A stretch of DNA of 21,616 nucleotides from Nitrospinaceae bacterium (GCA_029937635.1 JAPYPM010000007.1:1-21616), one strand, 5' to 3'; counted from the stretch's first letter, positions 1 to 8,765 are shown. Made by a program: numbers and translations. Notes: a model not told the origin generated them from the sequence alone.

Positions 1-52
1 TTCGTACAACGGTTTTCAAGACCGCCGCCTTAAACCACTCGGCCATCCCTCC
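1..52 (-). tRNA. tRNA-Ser(UGA), 3' part cut off by window edge
   Basis: Read on the minus strand, the sequence from position 52 downward starts with a 7-nt acceptor arm (GGAGGGA), then TG and a D-arm beginning GCCGAG. An anticodon stem follows, with loop CTTGAAA giving anticodon TGA. This matches the class II serine tRNA layout and closely resembles bacterial tRNA-Ser(UGA). About 52 nt are visible; the variable arm, T-arm and 3' acceptor strand lie beyond position 1. The tRNA is on the same strand as gyrA and the lipoprotein gene, with 89 nt between it and the lipoprotein stop. Confidence 0.9.
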
Positions 53-141
53 TTGCATTTTTTGATGATTATCCAGTGCCTCAAAAGCCCTGCTTTATTT
101 AGAAGTTACCTTAAAATTCTCAAATTCGTAGAAATTTTTTA

Positions 142-930
142 TCAGTGCTTATTCATCCTCTTTTCTATATTTTCTAATTTCATATTAAGAAGTGCTGGGT
201 AGGTGTAATCCACTTTCAAAGTCTTAAACTCATTGTAAGCTTCTTTTAACAGCCCTTTTTCTTCAAGACAGGAAGCAATAATAAATTTCATTTCTCCACT
301 ATATTTACTACCAGAATAGGATGAAATAAAATTATTGTAATATTCTGGGATGTCTGAACAACGGTTCAAAGTATACATGATTTCCAGCATTCTAAATTGA
401 GCCACCTCATTCTGGGAACTCTCTGGATAGTCTGTAAGTAGAATTTCAAACTCGGCGAAAGCCTGTTCATAATTTTGTTTTTTAATATATATCGATGCAA
501 TTCGATATTGATGACCTGAATTTTTTTCTGGTTCGTCGAACATGTAGATCAATTTCTGATACTCAATAATTGCTTGATCATAATCTTTAAAACTAAATTC
601 CATAATTTCAGCAATATATTTTTGAGCTCCTGAACTAAATGGGCTTTTTCTATTAAGCTGCAGAACCTCCTGAAAATAACTAATAGCTTGGGTACTATTA
701 TTTAGGCTAAAGTGATAGATTTCACCCAGCCGAAACAGGGCTTCCTCTGCCAATTGACCCGACGGGTATTCTTTTAAAACGGATTTAAACCTCTCGACGG
801 CACTGTGGTTACGATCCTTAATCCATTCATTATTGGCTTTTTGAATTAATTGTACTCCTTGATTACTGTCGCAAGCCCACAAAGGTATTATCAATAAAAT
901 AAGGATAACGATTTTAAAAAAATATTTCAT
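142..930 (-). CDS. TPR-repeat lipoprotein (BamD/CpoB-like), function unknown
   Basis: Predicted 262-residue lipoprotein. The N-terminus is a signal peptide: K2 and K6, a hydrophobic stretch, then lipobox L17-W18-A19-C20. The mature part is alpha-helical with repeated TPR-like units from about residue 35 to 180, each with spaced A/Y/F residues and YPxS/YP turns (EYPSGQLAEEALFRLGEIY, DYPESSQNEVAQFRMLEI). This is the style of BamD/YfiO and CpoB/YbgF envelope scaffold proteins, but I see nothing that assigns it to either. The residue after the lipidated Cys is Asp, which in enterobacteria favours retention in the inner membrane; whether that holds here is unknown. An AAGG lies just upstream of the ATG. 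It follows gyrA on the same strand after a 74-nt gap, so it may be read through from the gyrase operon. Confidence 0.72.
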   Translation of the reverse strand: MKYFFKIVILILLIIPLWACDSNQGVQLIQKANNEWIKDRNHSAVERFKSVLKEYPSGQLAEEALFRLGEIYHFSLNNSTQAISYFQEVLQLNRKSPFSSGAQKYIAEIMEFSFKDYDQAIIEYQKLIYMFDEPEKNSGHQYRIASIYIKKQNYEQAFAEFEILLTDYPESSQNEVAQFRMLEIMYTLNRCSDIPEYYNNFISSYSGSKYSGEMKFIIASCLEEKGLLKEAYNEFKTLKVDYTYPALLNMKLENIEKRMNKH

Positions 931-1004
931 AATGCCTTGAGTTTTTAAAATTGAAATTACACAATAGGGATCAAGCGAGGGGTGTTATGAGGTTTTTTTA
1001 TGAT

Positions 1005-3434
1005 TCATGGTGCTGTTTCTTCCATCAACTTCTCAATACAAACCACGCTATTATCGTCTTTTAAGGCAACCACACGGACTCCCTGAGTATTACGACCTAT
1101 TACTGAAATTTCATCTACACGCATGCGCACAATATTACCATTAGAAGTAATTACAAGAATCTCATCATTTTCTATCACCTGCTCCACCCCGATAACCAAA
1201 CCTATTTTTTTATTACACTTGATCGTTATGACCCCCATACCACCTCGACCCTGAACGGGATATTCAGCTAGTTTTGTTCTTTTCCCATACCCCTTATCCG
1301 TTACCGTTAAAATCGCCGCTTCCGGTTTTACGACACAAGCTCCCGCAACGAGGTCACCCTCTTTTAAACGTATACCGCGAACCCCACGACCTGTTCTTCC
1401 AATAGGCCGAACCTCTTTCTCGGGAAAACGAATAGAAAATCCGTTTCTAGTCACCATCAGGATATCCTGAGAACCATCTGTTATTCCCGCCGCTATAACC
1501 CTATCATCTTTATCCACTGTCAACCCTATTATTCCTCCTTGGCGAGGTTTACTGTAAGCCATTAATGATGTTTTTTTTACCACCCCTTTTTCGGTAACAA
1601 GCAAAACATTTTTACCTGCTTCAAAGTTTTTAACCGATAGGATTCCTGCAATACATTCATCAGGCTGAAGGGAAAGTAAGTTTGCTATCGACTTGCCTTT
1701 GGAAGTACGAAGGACATCAGGGATTGTATACACTTTAAGCCAGTGCACCTTACCAAGACTCGTAAATACCATCAGACTATCTAGGGTTGATGCAATAAAT
1801 ATGTTTTCCACAACATCTTCTTCATTGACCTTCATTCCCTTGATTCCTTTACCACCTCGGCGTTGGGAACGATAGTTGTCTATACTTTGGCGTTTGATAT
1901 AACCGCCACGTGAATAACTGACCACAACATCTTCATCGGGAATCATATCCTCAATATCTATATCGTCCATTTCGCTGGGAATAATTTCTGTCCGCCGATC
2001 ATCACCATATTTTTCTTTTATTTCAACAAGTTCATCGCGGATGATCTGTAACTTCACTTCATTGTTGTCTAGAATATTTTTTAGTTCTTTTATTAACTTG
2101 ATAATTGCTTTTAATTCATCAACTATTTTTTGTCTTTCCAGCCCCGTTAAACGCTGGAGACGCATTTCTAAGATTGCCTTTCCTTGAATCTCTGTGAGCG
2201 AAAAGTTCTCAACCAATCCTGAAAGTGCTTCTATCGGGTCGGCTGAAGCTCGTATCAAAGCGACTACAGCATCCATATTATCGATCGCTATTTTTAGACC
2301 TAAATATATATGTTCCTTCTCCTGTGCCTTTTTTAAATCAAATTCGGTTCGGCGAGTTACCACTTCCTTACGAAACAGAACAAAGTGGTGAAGCATCTCT
2401 TTCAAGTTAAGAACTTTAGGTTGCTGATTTACCAATGCCAGCATAATAATTCCAAACGTATCTTGAAGTTGAGTGTTTTTATAAAGAGTATTTATTACTA
2501 CCTGGGGGATCGTCCCCTTTTTTAACTCCAGAACCACGCGAATCCCATCACGGTCTGACTCATCCCTAAGGTCTGAAATTCCTTCCAGTCGTTTTTCCCG
2601 TACAAGATCGGCAATTTTTTCTACCAGACGTGCTTTATTGACCTGGTACGGAAGTTCTTGAATGACAATACGCTCTCGATCACCCTTCTCCATTGTTTCA
2701 ATACTCACCCGCCCTCGAACTTTAACGATTCCGCGCCCTGTAAGGTAAGCAGACCGAATTCCCGATGTTCCGTTGATAATGCCGCTAGTAGGGAAATCTG
2801 GGCCGGGTATAAATTTAATCAAGTCTTGGATTTCGCATTCAGGGTTTGCAATCAAATGAACAGCTGCATCGATTATCTCTTTAAGGTTATGCGGCGGAAT
2901 ATTAGTTGCCATGCCAACCGCGATCCCCGACGAACCATTAGTCAACAAATGTGGAAAAGATGCCGGTAAAACCGTTGGCTCGGTTAGAGACTCGTCATAA
3001 TTTGGCGTAAACCGAACAGTGTTTTTTTCTAGATCACGTAGAAGCTCCTGTGTGATTGCCGACATTCGAATTTCGGTATACCTCATTGCCGCAGCTGAGT
3101 CACCATCTATGGACCCAAAGTTACCCTGACCATCAACAACAGGATATCTTTGGGAAAAATCCTGCGCCATTCGCACAATGGTGTCGTATACAGCTGTATC
3201 CCCATGCGGATGGTACTTACCAATTACATCACCTACAATACGAGCTGATTTTTTATATGGTTTATTATGGGCATTACTTACCACCTGCATTGCGTATAGA
3301 ATGCGACGATGAACCGGTTTTAATCCATCTCTGATATCTGGCAATGCTCTCCCAATGATTACGCTCATTGCGTAATCTAGATAGGAGGTTCGCATTTCCA
3401 CATTAATGCTTATGGGGCTGACTATTCCTGGCAT
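1005..3434 (-). CDS. gyrA: DNA gyrase subunit A
   Basis: Breakage-reunion subunit of DNA gyrase, 809 residues; with GyrB it introduces negative supercoils. The N-terminal winged-helix/tower region carries the catalytic tyrosine Y119 in the AAMRYTEIRM motif, and the quinolone-resistance region YHPHGDTAVYD spans residues 74-84. The position matching E. coli Ser83 is Thr80, a natural variant also seen in other wild-type bacteria; the Asp87 equivalent is D84. The C-terminal beta-pinwheel has a canonical GyrA box QRRGGKG at 524-530. The ATG at 3432-3434 has a good upstream AGGGAAG. It lies 57 nt after the gyrB stop on the same strand, consistent with a gyrB-gyrA operon. Length is typical for the family and the gene looks intact. 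Confidence 0.98.
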   Translation of the reverse strand: MPGIVSPISINVEMRTSYLDYAMSVIIGRALPDIRDGLKPVHRRILYAMQVVSNAHNKPYKKSARIVGDVIGKYHPHGDTAVYDTIVRMAQDFSQRYPVVDGQGNFGSIDGDSAAAMRYTEIRMSAITQELLRDLEKNTVRFTPNYDESLTEPTVLPASFPHLLTNGSSGIAVGMATNIPPHNLKEIIDAAVHLIANPECEIQDLIKFIPGPDFPTSGIINGTSGIRSAYLTGRGIVKVRGRVSIETMEKGDRERIVIQELPYQVNKARLVEKIADLVREKRLEGISDLRDESDRDGIRVVLELKKGTIPQVVINTLYKNTQLQDTFGIIMLALVNQQPKVLNLKEMLHHFVLFRKEVVTRRTEFDLKKAQEKEHIYLGLKIAIDNMDAVVALIRASADPIEALSGLVENFSLTEIQGKAILEMRLQRLTGLERQKIVDELKAIIKLIKELKNILDNNEVKLQIIRDELVEIKEKYGDDRRTEIIPSEMDDIDIEDMIPDEDVVVSYSRGGYIKRQSIDNYRSQRRGGKGIKGMKVNEEDVVENIFIASTLDSLMVFTSLGKVHWLKVYTIPDVLRTSKGKSIANLLSLQPDECIAGILSVKNFEAGKNVLLVTEKGVVKKTSLMAYSKPRQGGIIGLTVDKDDRVIAAGITDGSQDILMVTRNGFSIRFPEKEVRPIGRTGRGVRGIRLKEGDLVAGACVVKPEAAILTVTDKGYGKRTKLAEYPVQGRGGMGVITIKCNKKIGLVIGVEQVIENDEILVITSNGNIVRMRVDEISVIGRNTQGVRVVALKDDNSVVCIEKLMEETAP

Positions 3435-3491
3435 ACTTCCCTTAATTAGGCTCTAGTATCTTTAGGTTTATACTTCTTGAGAAATGCCACA

Positions 3492-6092
3492 CTAAACGTC
3501 CACATTTTGCGCTTCTAGCGCATTATCTTGGATGAATTTTCTTCTTGGCTCTACTGCCTCCCCCATTAGCTTGGTAAACAGTTCATCAGATTCATACACA
3601 TCCTCGGCCTGAACTTGCAAAAGAATCCGGTTTTCAGGATCCATAGTTGTTTCCCAAAGTTGCAAAGGGTTCATTTCACCTAAACCTTTATAACGCTGTA
3701 TGGATATTCCTTTTTTTGCTGCCTCTAAAATTTTTTCTAAAAGATCATGTTTAGATTCAGCACCCATTATTTCTTTCCCAGCTGTAAGCTGGAAGGGTGG
3801 CTTATCCATTTTTCTTAGAGGTTCGTATACCTCAACAATTTTTTGCATAATTATAGAATCCACAAACTCTGCATTGAAAACAATTTTAAATTCTCGGCCT
3901 TGATCGATGCCTAAAATATTTAGTTCATAAAGCCCATTCTCCGTATCAAAATTCACCTGCAAAGAAACATCCCTAACTGTTGAGCTTAGGTTAATTTTGT
4001 TTTGACCGTGTGTTGTTTTCGATATGATATTTTCTTGGTTGGTTTTATTGAGGTCCAATTTGAATTGCTGTAACTTGTTTTCCACATCCCACTTGACCTT
4101 ACTGCCCCCTAGGAAGTGGATAGGTAGATTTAATGCTTTGCCGTTATAGTCTATTATTTTCTTGTTTTCTTCGTTAATTATATCTTCAAACAAACGCACC
4201 GTAACCTCAATGAGTTTCTCGACGGAATTAAAACATTTGCTGTCAACCTCTGTTCTTACCAACCCATTTAAAATTCTTCTTGGGATGTTATTTTTTACCA
4301 CTCTACCAAAATAATCTTCGTAACGAACCAAGTCCCTCACAAATGTAATAAGGTCTTTCCCAGAACATTTTTTTCCGCCGTTTCCGCTTGCCTTAATCTC
4401 CATGGCCTCGGTCCCTTCTTCAATCAAAAACTCAAATAGGCTTTTTTCGTCTTTTAAATATTTGTCTTTTTTTCCTTTTTTTATTTTAAATAGAGGTGGT
4501 TGGGCAATGTATAGATGCCCTGCTTTCACCAGAGCCTCCATTTGCCTATAAAAGAAAGTTAATAACAACGTTCTAATATGAGCTCCATCTACATCGGCGT
4601 CCGTCATAATTATTACTTTGTGGTATCGAAGTTTCTCCAGTTCAAAGTCGGACTTAATCCCGGTGCCCAAGGCGGTAACCAGAGTTCTAATTTCGTCACT
4701 GGCAAGCATTTTATCGTCGCGAGCCTTTTCTACATTCAGAATTTTACCCTTAATAGGTAAAATAGCCTGAAACTTTCTATCTCTTCCTTGCTTTGCTGAG
4801 CCGCCAGCAGAATCTCCTTCGACAATATATACCTCACAAAGAGAGGGGTCTTTTTCAGAGCAGTCGGCTAACTTTCCCGGGAGAGCACTTATTTCCAAAG
4901 CATTTTTTCGTCGTACTAAGTCTTTTGCTTTTTTTGCTGCTTCTCTAGCTATGGCAGCACCTATTGCTTTAGATACTATAGCCTTAGCTATACTTGGCTG
5001 TTCCTCTAAGAACTTCCCAAGTTGCTCATTGACAATTTGCTCAACCATCCCTTTTACTTCGGTATTTCCCAACTTCCCTTTGGTTTGACCTTCGAATTGT
5101 GGCTCGGGGATTTTTATGCTCAAAACAGCAATTAAACCTTCTCTTACATCTTCCCCTGTAAGACTAATATCTTTATTTTTAAGCATCTTATTTTGTACCG
5201 CATAGCTATTAATTGTTCTGGTTAATGCTGAGCGAAATCCACTTAAATGAGTACCCCCATCTCGAGTATTCACGTTATTTACAAAAGTAAAAATTTCCTC
5301 GTTATACCCATCGTTATACATCAGTGCTAATTCTAATAACCCTTCCTCTTTTTCTCGCTCGATATATATAGGTTCTGCATGCAAAACTTTTTTATTTTCA
5401 CTGAGGTGTTTTAAAAAAGAAACAATACCTCCTTCATAATAAAATTTATTATCTTTTCCATTACGCTCATCATGAAAATGTATTTTTAAGCCTTTGTTTA
5501 AAAAAGAAAGTTCTCTTAAACGATTAGAAAGTGCATCATACCCAAAACTTAGTTCAGTAAAAATGGTGTCATCAGGTAAAAACGTTATTTTCGTCCCCGA
5601 AGTTTCACTCTTTCCTGTTTTCTCGAGAGGGTTTAATGGCTTACCTTTCTCATATTTTTGGCAATAGGTCTGCCCGTCCCGCTTTATTTCTAAAGACAAT
5701 TTATTAGACAATGCATTAACTACCGAAACACCTACCCCATGAAGTCCAGCGGATACCTTATATGTATCTTTATCAAATTTACCCCCGGCATGTAGTACTG
5801 TCATAACTACTTCTGCTGCTGATATTTTCTTATCTGGGTGCATATCTACTGGTATTCCTCTACCATTGTCTGAGACGGTCACACTATTATTTATATGGAT
5901 AGTCACTTCTACTTCAGAACAATACCCGGCTATTGCTTCATCTACACTATTATCTACTAATTCAAAAACGAGATGATTTAGACCCGAAACACCTGTTCCC
6001 CCTATATACATAGCAGGACGTTTTCTAACGGCTTCAAGTCCCTCTAAAATTTTAATGTTAGTTGAATCGTATTTTTTTTGGGGTTCAGTCAT
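3492..6092 (-). CDS. gyrB: DNA gyrase subunit B
   Basis: ATPase subunit of DNA gyrase, 866 residues. The GHKL ATPase domain has E44 in FELVDNSVDEA (catalytic base), D75 in DNGRGIP, and GLHGVGVSVVNAL at 117-128. The TOPRIM domain contains EGDSAGG at 425-431 and DADVDG at 498-503, supplying the acidic metal ligands, plus PIKGKILNVEKAR. A region of roughly 180 residues (about 555-740) separates TOPRIM from the conserved tail RYKGLGEMNP. This corresponds to the insertion known in Gram-negative GyrB and makes the protein a little longer than the E. coli enzyme. The ATG at 6092 lacks an obvious Shine-Dalgarno. It is downstream of dnaA on the same strand with a 215-nt gap that holds the TAG-repeat element. 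Confidence 0.98.
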   Translation of the reverse strand: MTEPQKKYDSTNIKILEGLEAVRKRPAMYIGGTGVSGLNHLVFELVDNSVDEAIAGYCSEVEVTIHINNSVTVSDNGRGIPVDMHPDKKISAAEVVMTVLHAGGKFDKDTYKVSAGLHGVGVSVVNALSNKLSLEIKRDGQTYCQKYEKGKPLNPLEKTGKSETSGTKITFLPDDTIFTELSFGYDALSNRLRELSFLNKGLKIHFHDERNGKDNKFYYEGGIVSFLKHLSENKKVLHAEPIYIEREKEEGLLELALMYNDGYNEEIFTFVNNVNTRDGGTHLSGFRSALTRTINSYAVQNKMLKNKDISLTGEDVREGLIAVLSIKIPEPQFEGQTKGKLGNTEVKGMVEQIVNEQLGKFLEEQPSIAKAIVSKAIGAAIAREAAKKAKDLVRRKNALEISALPGKLADCSEKDPSLCEVYIVEGDSAGGSAKQGRDRKFQAILPIKGKILNVEKARDDKMLASDEIRTLVTALGTGIKSDFELEKLRYHKVIIMTDADVDGAHIRTLLLTFFYRQMEALVKAGHLYIAQPPLFKIKKGKKDKYLKDEKSLFEFLIEEGTEAMEIKASGNGGKKCSGKDLITFVRDLVRYEDYFGRVVKNNIPRRILNGLVRTEVDSKCFNSVEKLIEVTVRLFEDIINEENKKIIDYNGKALNLPIHFLGGSKVKWDVENKLQQFKLDLNKTNQENIISKTTHGQNKINLSSTVRDVSLQVNFDTENGLYELNILGIDQGREFKIVFNAEFVDSIIMQKIVEVYEPLRKMDKPPFQLTAGKEIMGAESKHDLLEKILEAAKKGISIQRYKGLGEMNPLQLWETTMDPENRILLQVQAEDVYESDELFTKLMGEAVEPRRKFIQDNALEAQNVDV

Positions 6093-6150
6093 GTTTTTTA
6101 AGAAACCGTATATTACTATTGTTGTAACTAATAAGAATAATTAATAAACC

Positions 6151-6165
6151 TAGTAGTAGTAGTAG
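6151..6165 (+). repeat. TAG x5 trinucleotide repeat (possible DnaA-trio)
   Basis: Five perfect tandem TAG triplets on the plus strand lie in the dnaA-gyrB intergenic region. DnaA-trio elements are runs of 5'-TA(G/A)-3' on one strand next to DnaA boxes. The location suits that role, but a chance microsatellite cannot be excluded. Confidence 0.5.
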
Positions 6166-6177
6166 AGCCTGTAAGTA

Positions 6178-6186
6178 TGTGGAAAA
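6178..6186 (-). promoter_or_regulatory. near-consensus DnaA box (TTTTCCACA)
   Basis: One mismatch from TTATCCACA. It sits 12 nt from the TAG repeat in the gap next to dnaA. A single 9-mer in AT-rich DNA is weak evidence alone; the location raises its credibility. Confidence 0.4.
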
Positions 6187-6307
6187 CCATGTAACACACT
6201 GAGTTTTTAAGAAAAGTTATCTCTAAAATGTGTTAGTTAATAGCGAAAATTTACTATTTATGGAAGGGGTCTATATCACGGTAATAGTATACCTTAATTT
6301 TGAGAGT

Positions 6308-7714
6308 TTATTCACTCCTTTTAACAATGTTTTTAATAGTTTTTCCACTCTCAATATCACTGACAATAATATTGACTATTTTTTTTAAGGGATTGTTTTT
6401 ATTTAATAATTCTGATATTTTTTTGTTAGCAAAAATGACGGTCGTATGGTCTTTGCCTCCGAACTGCCGTCCGATTTCGGGAAGGGAAAGTTTGGTTTTT
6501 GTACGACATAAATACATAGCTATTTGTCTAGGAACGGAAATATTTCTTGTGCGCTTTTTAGATTTAATATCGGATACTTTTATTTCGAAATGGTCTGCTA
6601 CCGCTGCCATTATTGTTGGGAGATTAAAATTCCTATTTACATCACATATAAACTCCGCCAGAACTTCTTTGGTTAACTCTAAGTCGATGAATCGACGAGT
6701 AAATGATGCATATGCAATAACGCGCAAAAGAAGTCCTTCTAGCTCTCTAACATTCGTTTTTATATTAGTAGCAATAAAAGTTGCAACATCTGAAGGGATT
6801 TGTTTGTTATGCGTTTCAGCCTTTTTATAGATAATTGCTATTTTTGTTTCAAGGTCTGGAGGTTCAATATCCGCAACTAACCCTGCTTCAAATCGTGATC
6901 GAAGCCTTTCTTCTACTCGGCTTAGATCTTTAGGATAGCTATCGCTTGAAAGAATAACCTGTTTGTGCATTTGGTGAAGAGCGTTAAATGTGTAGAAAAA
7001 CTCTTCCTGAGTTCTCTCTTTCCCAGCTAAAAATTGTATGTCGTCCACAAATAGAACATCCAATGGGCGGTAACGACTTCTAAAGTTACGCATATCGTCT
7101 TGTTTCAATGATTCAATCAGGTCAACAGTAAAGCTTTCTGCCGACAAGTATCGTACCTTGGTTTGGGGGTTTGTCTTTAAAATTGCGTTACCCATGGCAT
7201 GCAGAAGATGTGTTTTTCCTAAGCCAACTCCCCCATATACAAATAAGGGATTGTAGGTGACCTTTGGGTTATCAGCAACCGATCTAGCTGCTGCATGTGC
7301 AAATTGGTTACTAGAGCCGACAACAAAGTTTTCAAAATTATATTTAGGATTGATTGTCGAAGACGCCGTATTAGGGTTGATTGTCGCCGCTGTAAAGGAA
7401 AGAGAGTGCGCTTTTTTTTCGTTTTTAAGTTTAGGCGTTTCTTGCTTGGGATGATTGAATGAGTTATTTTCTATCTCAAAGCAGGCTTGGATTGATGATT
7501 GAGTAAACGAATTAAGGGTGGAGTTTATAATATCTAAATAATTTTGCTCTAAACAATCTTTATAAAATGTGTTTGGTACGCTTAAGACTAGCTTTGTTTC
7601 TGTTATGGACACAAAATTGATGGGTTGAAACCAAGTGTTATAGCTCTCTTCAGTGATATCATTTCTTATTTTGTCGCGACATTTTTCCCATAGATTAGCG
7701 TTTAAAGTTGTCAC
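6308..7714 (-). CDS. dnaA: chromosomal replication initiator protein DnaA
   Basis: Initiator ATPase that binds DnaA boxes and melts the origin, 468 residues. Domain I spans about 1-85. Domain II is a short variable linker (about 86-125) holding two TINP motifs from a small internal duplication. AAA+ domain III has Walker A GGVGLGKTH (161-169) and Walker B LFVDDIQFL (221-229). Domain IV carries the DNA-binding signature RQFGGKDHTTV at 416-426. The start is GTG at 7712-7714, with an AGGA on the minus strand about 9 nt upstream and no in-frame ATG better placed. dnaN does not follow; gyrB is the next gene. It is divergent from etfB. Confidence 0.98.
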   Translation of the reverse strand: MTTLNANLWEKCRDKIRNDITEESYNTWFQPINFVSITETKLVLSVPNTFYKDCLEQNYLDIINSTLNSFTQSSIQACFEIENNSFNHPKQETPKLKNEKKAHSLSFTAATINPNTASSTINPKYNFENFVVGSSNQFAHAAARSVADNPKVTYNPLFVYGGVGLGKTHLLHAMGNAILKTNPQTKVRYLSAESFTVDLIESLKQDDMRNFRSRYRPLDVLFVDDIQFLAGKERTQEEFFYTFNALHQMHKQVILSSDSYPKDLSRVEERLRSRFEAGLVADIEPPDLETKIAIIYKKAETHNKQIPSDVATFIATNIKTNVRELEGLLLRVIAYASFTRRFIDLELTKEVLAEFICDVNRNFNLPTIMAAVADHFEIKVSDIKSKKRTRNISVPRQIAMYLCRTKTKLSLPEIGRQFGGKDHTTVIFANKKISELLNKNNPLKKIVNIIVSDIESGKTIKNIVKRSE

Positions 7715-7928
7715 TTATAGAAGTCCTGTTTGGAGTATTTTTACCGGATCTCTGGGTGGAATGTGCGCATAATAGTTAACTTAATTTGTTTTTGCAACGA
7801 TTAATTATTGTTAATTTAATTTTTAGTTTATTTTTAACTATTTTTTGTATTAATTTTTTATTTACGTTAATTTACTATGATATTTTTTAACAGTTTTTTA
7901 AACAGGATAGACAATCAAATAAAATTTT
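7715..7928. promoter_or_regulatory. dnaA/etfB divergent intergenic region, very AT-rich
   Basis: This 214-nt region between divergent starts must hold promoters for both dnaA and etfB. Roughly 7785-7900 is almost entirely A and T, with repeated TTAA/TTTTTAAC strings. This is compatible with an easily melted DNA-unwinding element. The only DnaA-box-like word I found is TTATGCGCA on the minus strand at 7764-7772, one mismatch from TTATNCACA. No convincing box cluster is visible, so its role in replication is uncertain and individual promoters could not be resolved. Confidence 0.4.
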
Positions 7929-8717
7929 ATGCGTATTCTTGTTTGTGTTAAACAGGTAATAGATACAGCTGCACGAATCGAACTTAAAGATCAAAAGCTT
8001 GACGGGACCGCTTTAGCGAGGGTATTAAATCCTTACGACGAATTTGCTATCGAAGAAGCTTTGAGGATCCGTGAACTTAAACATGATACAGAAATCGTTC
8101 TTATTAGTCTTGGGCCCGAATGTTTTCGAGACTCGCTTCGTGCTGGTTTGGCCATGGGAGCAGATCGGGCTGTTCATTTGATGGACCCTTTGTTCAATAA
8201 AGTTGACTCTTTGACGACAGCTTATTTATTGAGCCTAGCAGCCACGTTACTAGGGTTCGATATTATTTTTTGTGGTAGACAGGCAGTTGATGATGATATG
8301 GCCCTGGTCGGACCGGCTCTTGCTGTTTATCTTAAGATCCCTTGCGTAACTGTTGTAACTAAACTTGATTTTTTACAGGACTGGGACGTTGCTGTTGCTA
8401 CTAGGCAAATAGAAGGAGGCTCCGAAGCTATTGAATCTCCGATTCCTGCTCTTTTCACCTGCCAGAAAGGATTAAACCAACCTCGGCTACCTTCCCTAAA
8501 AGGAATTATGGCTGCAAAGAAAAAGGAAATAGAAACTTTTAATGCTGATAAGTTAGGATTTTCGCTAAAGGAAAATTCTTCTTCAAAAGAAACTTTGATA
8601 CATACTGGGTTAAGTCTGCCTGATAGACGAGGGAAAGGGAAAATAATTGGCGGATCTCCTAATGAGGTGGCCACCCAATTGGTAAAGATCTTGCGAGAAG
8701 AAGAAAAAGTGGTGTAG
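7929..8717 (+). CDS. etfB: electron transfer flavoprotein subunit beta
   Basis: Beta subunit of the heterodimeric electron transfer flavoprotein, 262 residues. ETF carries electrons from acyl-CoA and other flavin dehydrogenases to ETF:quinone oxidoreductase, or takes part in bifurcation. Family features are the N-terminal MRILVCVKQVIDT strand, the NPYDEFAIEEALRIRE helix, the nucleotide-loop motif GRQAVDDDMALVGPALA at about 117-133, the EGGSEAIESPIPALFTC stretch, and LPSLKGIMAAKKKEIE, the usual recognition-loop-proximal segment. Subunit type (classical or bifurcating) is not decided here. The ATG lacks a well-spaced Shine-Dalgarno. etfA lies downstream on the same strand but is separated by a small membrane-protein gene, unlike the usual adjacent etfBA pair. 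Confidence 0.95.
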   Translation: MRILVCVKQVIDTAARIELKDQKLDGTALARVLNPYDEFAIEEALRIRELKHDTEIVLISLGPECFRDSLRAGLAMGADRAVHLMDPLFNKVDSLTTAYLLSLAATLLGFDIIFCGRQAVDDDMALVGPALAVYLKIPCVTVVTKLDFLQDWDVAVATRQIEGGSEAIESPIPALFTCQKGLNQPRLPSLKGIMAAKKKEIETFNADKLGFSLKENSSSKETLIHTGLSLPDRRGKGKIIGGSPNEVATQLVKILREEEKVV

Positions 8718-8751
8718 ACTGACTTGCAATAAATTTATAATTTTAACTTAA

Positions 8752-8765
8752 GAATTATGTAATTC
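8752..8765. repeat. short palindrome GAATTATGTAATTC
   Basis: A 14-nt inverted repeat (arms GAATTA/TAATTC, centre TG) ends 6 nt before the start of the small membrane-protein gene at 8772. It could be an operator or a small hairpin over the ribosome-binding region. It is short and in AT-rich DNA, so chance is possible. Confidence 0.3.

Larger units (their letters stand above)
6093..6307. promoter_or_regulatory. gyrB-dnaA intergenic region, candidate origin element
   Basis: This 215-nt gap has no open reading frame worth calling. It contains an AT-rich block (about 6121-6148), five consecutive TAG triplets at 6151-6165, a short GC-richer spacer, and TTTTCCACA on the minus strand at 6178-6186, one mismatch from the DnaA box TTATCCACA. 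The order AT-rich / TAG repeat / spacer / box resembles the DnaA-trio unwinding element known from Bacillus subtilis, although the box polarity is reversed and the spacer (12 nt) is longer. The region presumably also carries the gyrB promoter, which I could not pin down. Assignment as an origin element is inference. Confidence 0.4.

Noticed and set aside
3065..3200. GyrA Thr80 as a quinolone-resistance mutation
   Set aside because: Thr at the Ser83 position occurs naturally in wild-type enzymes of several bacteria, so resistance cannot be inferred from it.
6300..6830. 176-residue plus-strand reading frame
   Set aside because: It lies wholly antisense to the conserved C-terminal half of dnaA, is hydrophobic by complementarity and matches nothing; a shadow frame.
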